Assembly: GCF_021647475.1 (NCBI RefSeq)
Contig: NZ_JAKIUR010000089.1
Coordinates: forward strand, 1-6,836
Source of the DNA: Lutibacter sp.
GTDB lineage: Bacteria > Bacteroidota > Bacteroidia > Flavobacteriales > Flavobacteriaceae
DNA: 6,836 nucleotides
Reading direction: 5' to 3'
Under the pieces are notes generated by a model that had not been told where the DNA came from, made no database searches, and was given only the letters and a program-made list of their open reading frames with translations. Made by a program: the position numbers and the translations under genes. Below are positions 5,703 to 6,836 of the stretch, piece after piece. Positions within the stretch are counted from its first letter, which is position 1; every line of letters starts with the position of its first letter.

Positions 5703-6401
5703 TTGATTTTTAAAAGTAAATACATACTACCCTTTTTAGTGGTTTTAGTAACAAATGTTGTTTTTTCACAAGAAGAACCAAAAACGGACTCCATTCCTTT
5801 AAATCAAAAATACATCATTTTTAAAGGCGATACTTTATTAATTAAATTACATGAGGTTCAATTACTAAAAAAACTTAATTTTAAAACAAATTATGATAGA
5901 CGTTATTATTTTTGGTTTCGAAAAAAAGTACTCAAAGCGTATCCTTATGCTAAATTAGGAACTGAGCGTTTAACTATTTTAAATGAAAGATTATCCAAAA
6001 TTAAATCAAAACGACAAAAAAGAAAGTACACTAAACTTATTCAAAAATATATGGAAGGTGAATTTACCATCCAATTAAAAAAGCTTACAAGAATGGAAGG
6101 TAGAATACTTATTAAATTAATAGATCGTCAAACGGGAGATACAGCTTTTCATTTAGTAAAAAATTTACGAAGTGGCTGGAAGGCATTTTGGTATAATACA
6201 ACCGCAAATATATTTAAACTATCATTAAAAGATATCTATGATCCGGTAAATAATAAGGAAGATTTCTTAATTGAAGATATTTTGCAACGTGCTTTTATAA
6301 ATGGAGTATTAGAAGAACAACCTTCAAAACTTAATTTTAATTATCTTGAATTAAGTAAAAAATGGATGAATGCTCCAAAACCACCTTTAAAAAAGCATTA
6401 A
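5703..6401 (+). CDS. DUF4294 family secreted/envelope protein (TTG start)
   Basis: A 232-residue protein that I recognise as DUF4294, a family of unknown function in Flavobacteriia and relatives. With the TTG start it begins MIFKSKYILPFLVVLVTNVV and has an A/S-x-Q type signal peptidase I site near residue 22-23 (VVFS-Q). There is no lipobox cysteine, so it should be released to the periplasm or outer surface. The mature protein has a short beta-like segment (KYIIFKGDTLLIKL), then a basic helical core with DRRYYFWFRKKVLKAYPYAK (65-84), RQKRKYTKLIQKYMEGEF (104-121) and LRSGWKAFWYNTTA (155-168), and LIEDILQRAF (189-198). The frame stays open back to 5475, but that 76-residue extension is encoded by repeat copy B and crosses the promoter. 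No in-frame ATG lies between 5589 and the core, so TTG at 5703 is the best choice. It is divergent from the M42 operon. Function unknown. Confidence 0.82.
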   Translation: MIFKSKYILPFLVVLVTNVVFSQEEPKTDSIPLNQKYIIFKGDTLLIKLHEVQLLKKLNFKTNYDRRYYFWFRKKVLKAYPYAKLGTERLTILNERLSKIKSKRQKRKYTKLIQKYMEGEFTIQLKKLTRMEGRILIKLIDRQTGDTAFHLVKNLRSGWKAFWYNTTANIFKLSLKDIYDPVNNKEDFLIEDILQRAFINGVLEEQPSKLNFNYLELSKKWMNAPKPPLKKH

Positions 6402-6560
6402 TTTGAGATTTTTTGTATTGCATATTTCAAAAAAATAACCTAAATTAATTGTCCCAAATTTGAAAACTTACCCCAATGTAATTTTTATAATTCACTAACT
6501 ATTTAAAAAACAGTGTATTATTTTGATATTTAAAAAATTTAAAAAAAAGGTTTAAAAAAG
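6402..6560. other. Non-coding gap before the rrn promoters
   Basis: No gene or convincing terminator is visible. TTTTTTG and CAAAAAA just after the DUF4294 stop (about 6410-6436) can pair but make only a weak AT stem. The last 40 bases (6521-6560) are nearly pure A/T with phased A-runs directly upstream of the first promoter and may act as an UP-type activating tract. Confidence 0.4.
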
Positions 6561-6564
6561 CTTG

Positions 6565-6593
6565 TTTGAGGAACATAAAAAGTATTACATTTG
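6565..6593 (+). promoter_or_regulatory. rrn promoter P1
   Basis: TTTG (6565-6568), a 17-nt spacer and TACATTTG (6586-6593) match the -33/-7 consensus. The surrounding ATTACATTTGC-CACCGCT closely resembles the same region of P2 about 112 bp downstream. It is preceded by A-tracts. It points toward the right edge, where the rRNA operon is expected. Confidence 0.75.
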
Positions 6594-6673
6594 CCACCGC
6601 TAACAAGGAAATGGTTTAGCAAAAAGTTCTAAAAATGCAGCAAAAAAAAACTTTAAAAAAACGTCAAATAATA

Positions 6674-6705
6674 TTTGGTGATTAAATAGAAAGGTTTTAC
6701 ATTTG
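6674..6705 (+). promoter_or_regulatory. rrn promoter P2
   Basis: TTTG (6674-6677), a 20-nt spacer and TACATTTG (6698-6705) match the consensus, followed by the initiation-region sequence CACCCGC. Upstream A-runs at 6641-6660 may boost it. It is the promoter nearest to the rRNA leader. Confidence 0.8.
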
Positions 6706-6711
6706 CACCCG

Positions 6712-6836
6712 CTTTGAGAGATACGGAGCAAAAAGAGGAAAAGAAGTTCATTGAAAATATTGAAATTGACAGCGTAAAAATGAGTAAGAAACTAGATTTG
6801 CAAGAATTTAGGAAATTCTTTTGAGAAACTATAACA
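6712..6836 (+). ncRNA. Leader of a 16S-23S-5S rRNA operon (16S begins beyond the window)
   Basis: The stretch GTTCATTGAAAATATTGAAA, followed by TTGACAGCGTAA at 6766-6777 and later GAGTAAGAAACTA, is the leader type that I recall ahead of flavobacterial 16S genes. The first part resembles a boxA-like antitermination site. AAGAATTT (6802-6809) and AAATTCTT (6813-6820) form a perfect 8-bp stem with a 3-nt loop, and GAGAAACTATAACA ends the window. The mature 16S 5' end (GAGTTTGATC...) is not inside the window, so this is a prediction about what lies next to it. Confidence 0.75.

Noticed and set aside
6600..6836. tRNA or 16S rRNA gene inside the window
   Set aside because: No cloverleaf can be formed, and the conserved 16S 5' sequence is not reached before the right edge.

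Overview
The window is AT-rich DNA from a member of the Bacteroidota, most likely a Flavobacteriia/Flavobacteriaceae species. The main evidence is the promoter grammar: several TTTG / TAnnTTTG (-33/-7) promoters with 17-20 nt spacers, almost no Shine-Dalgarno sequences, a DUF4294 protein (a family I know from Flavobacteriia and relatives), and an rRNA leader of flavobacterial type. The family-level assignment is inference.

Layout from left to right. (1) Positions 1-128 hold the 5' end of an insertion sequence. The transposase is on the minus strand, only its first 25 codons are inside the window, and it looks like the IS1595/ISXO2 family. (2) Positions 201-2782, minus strand, hold a two-gene operon. 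A four-part cNMP-binding/CBS/DUF294 nucleotidyltransferase-like protein is followed, with a one-base TAATG overlap, by a DEDDh 3'-5' exonuclease (DnaQ-like). (3) Positions 2876-4819, minus strand, hold a complete second transcription unit: a -33/-7 promoter, an M42 metallopeptidase, a PlsC-type acyltransferase joined to it by another TAATG overlap, and a clear intrinsic terminator. (4) Positions 4820-5667 carry no gene. They hold a palindromic element at 4831-4914 and two imperfect copies of a composite REP-like repeat (4924-5297 and 5354-5600), with a 33-bp perfect palindrome between them. (5) Positions 5703-6401, plus strand, encode a secreted DUF4294 protein. Its promoter lies just after the repeats, and the best start is a TTG codon. 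(6) Positions 6402-6836 carry no protein gene but hold two tandem strong promoters and a leader of rRNA-operon type. The 16S gene should begin just past the right edge.

Functionally these are mostly chromosomal housekeeping genes: peptide turnover, phospholipid synthesis, a nucleotide/energy-sensing-type regulatory protein paired with an exonuclease, and a cell-envelope protein of unknown role. The accessory signal is the IS and the repeat cluster. I see no obvious new defence or mobile system. The observations most worth following are the covariation-supported structure of the duplicated repeats, the possible read-through lock on the IS transposase, and the uncharacterised DUF294-exonuclease pair.
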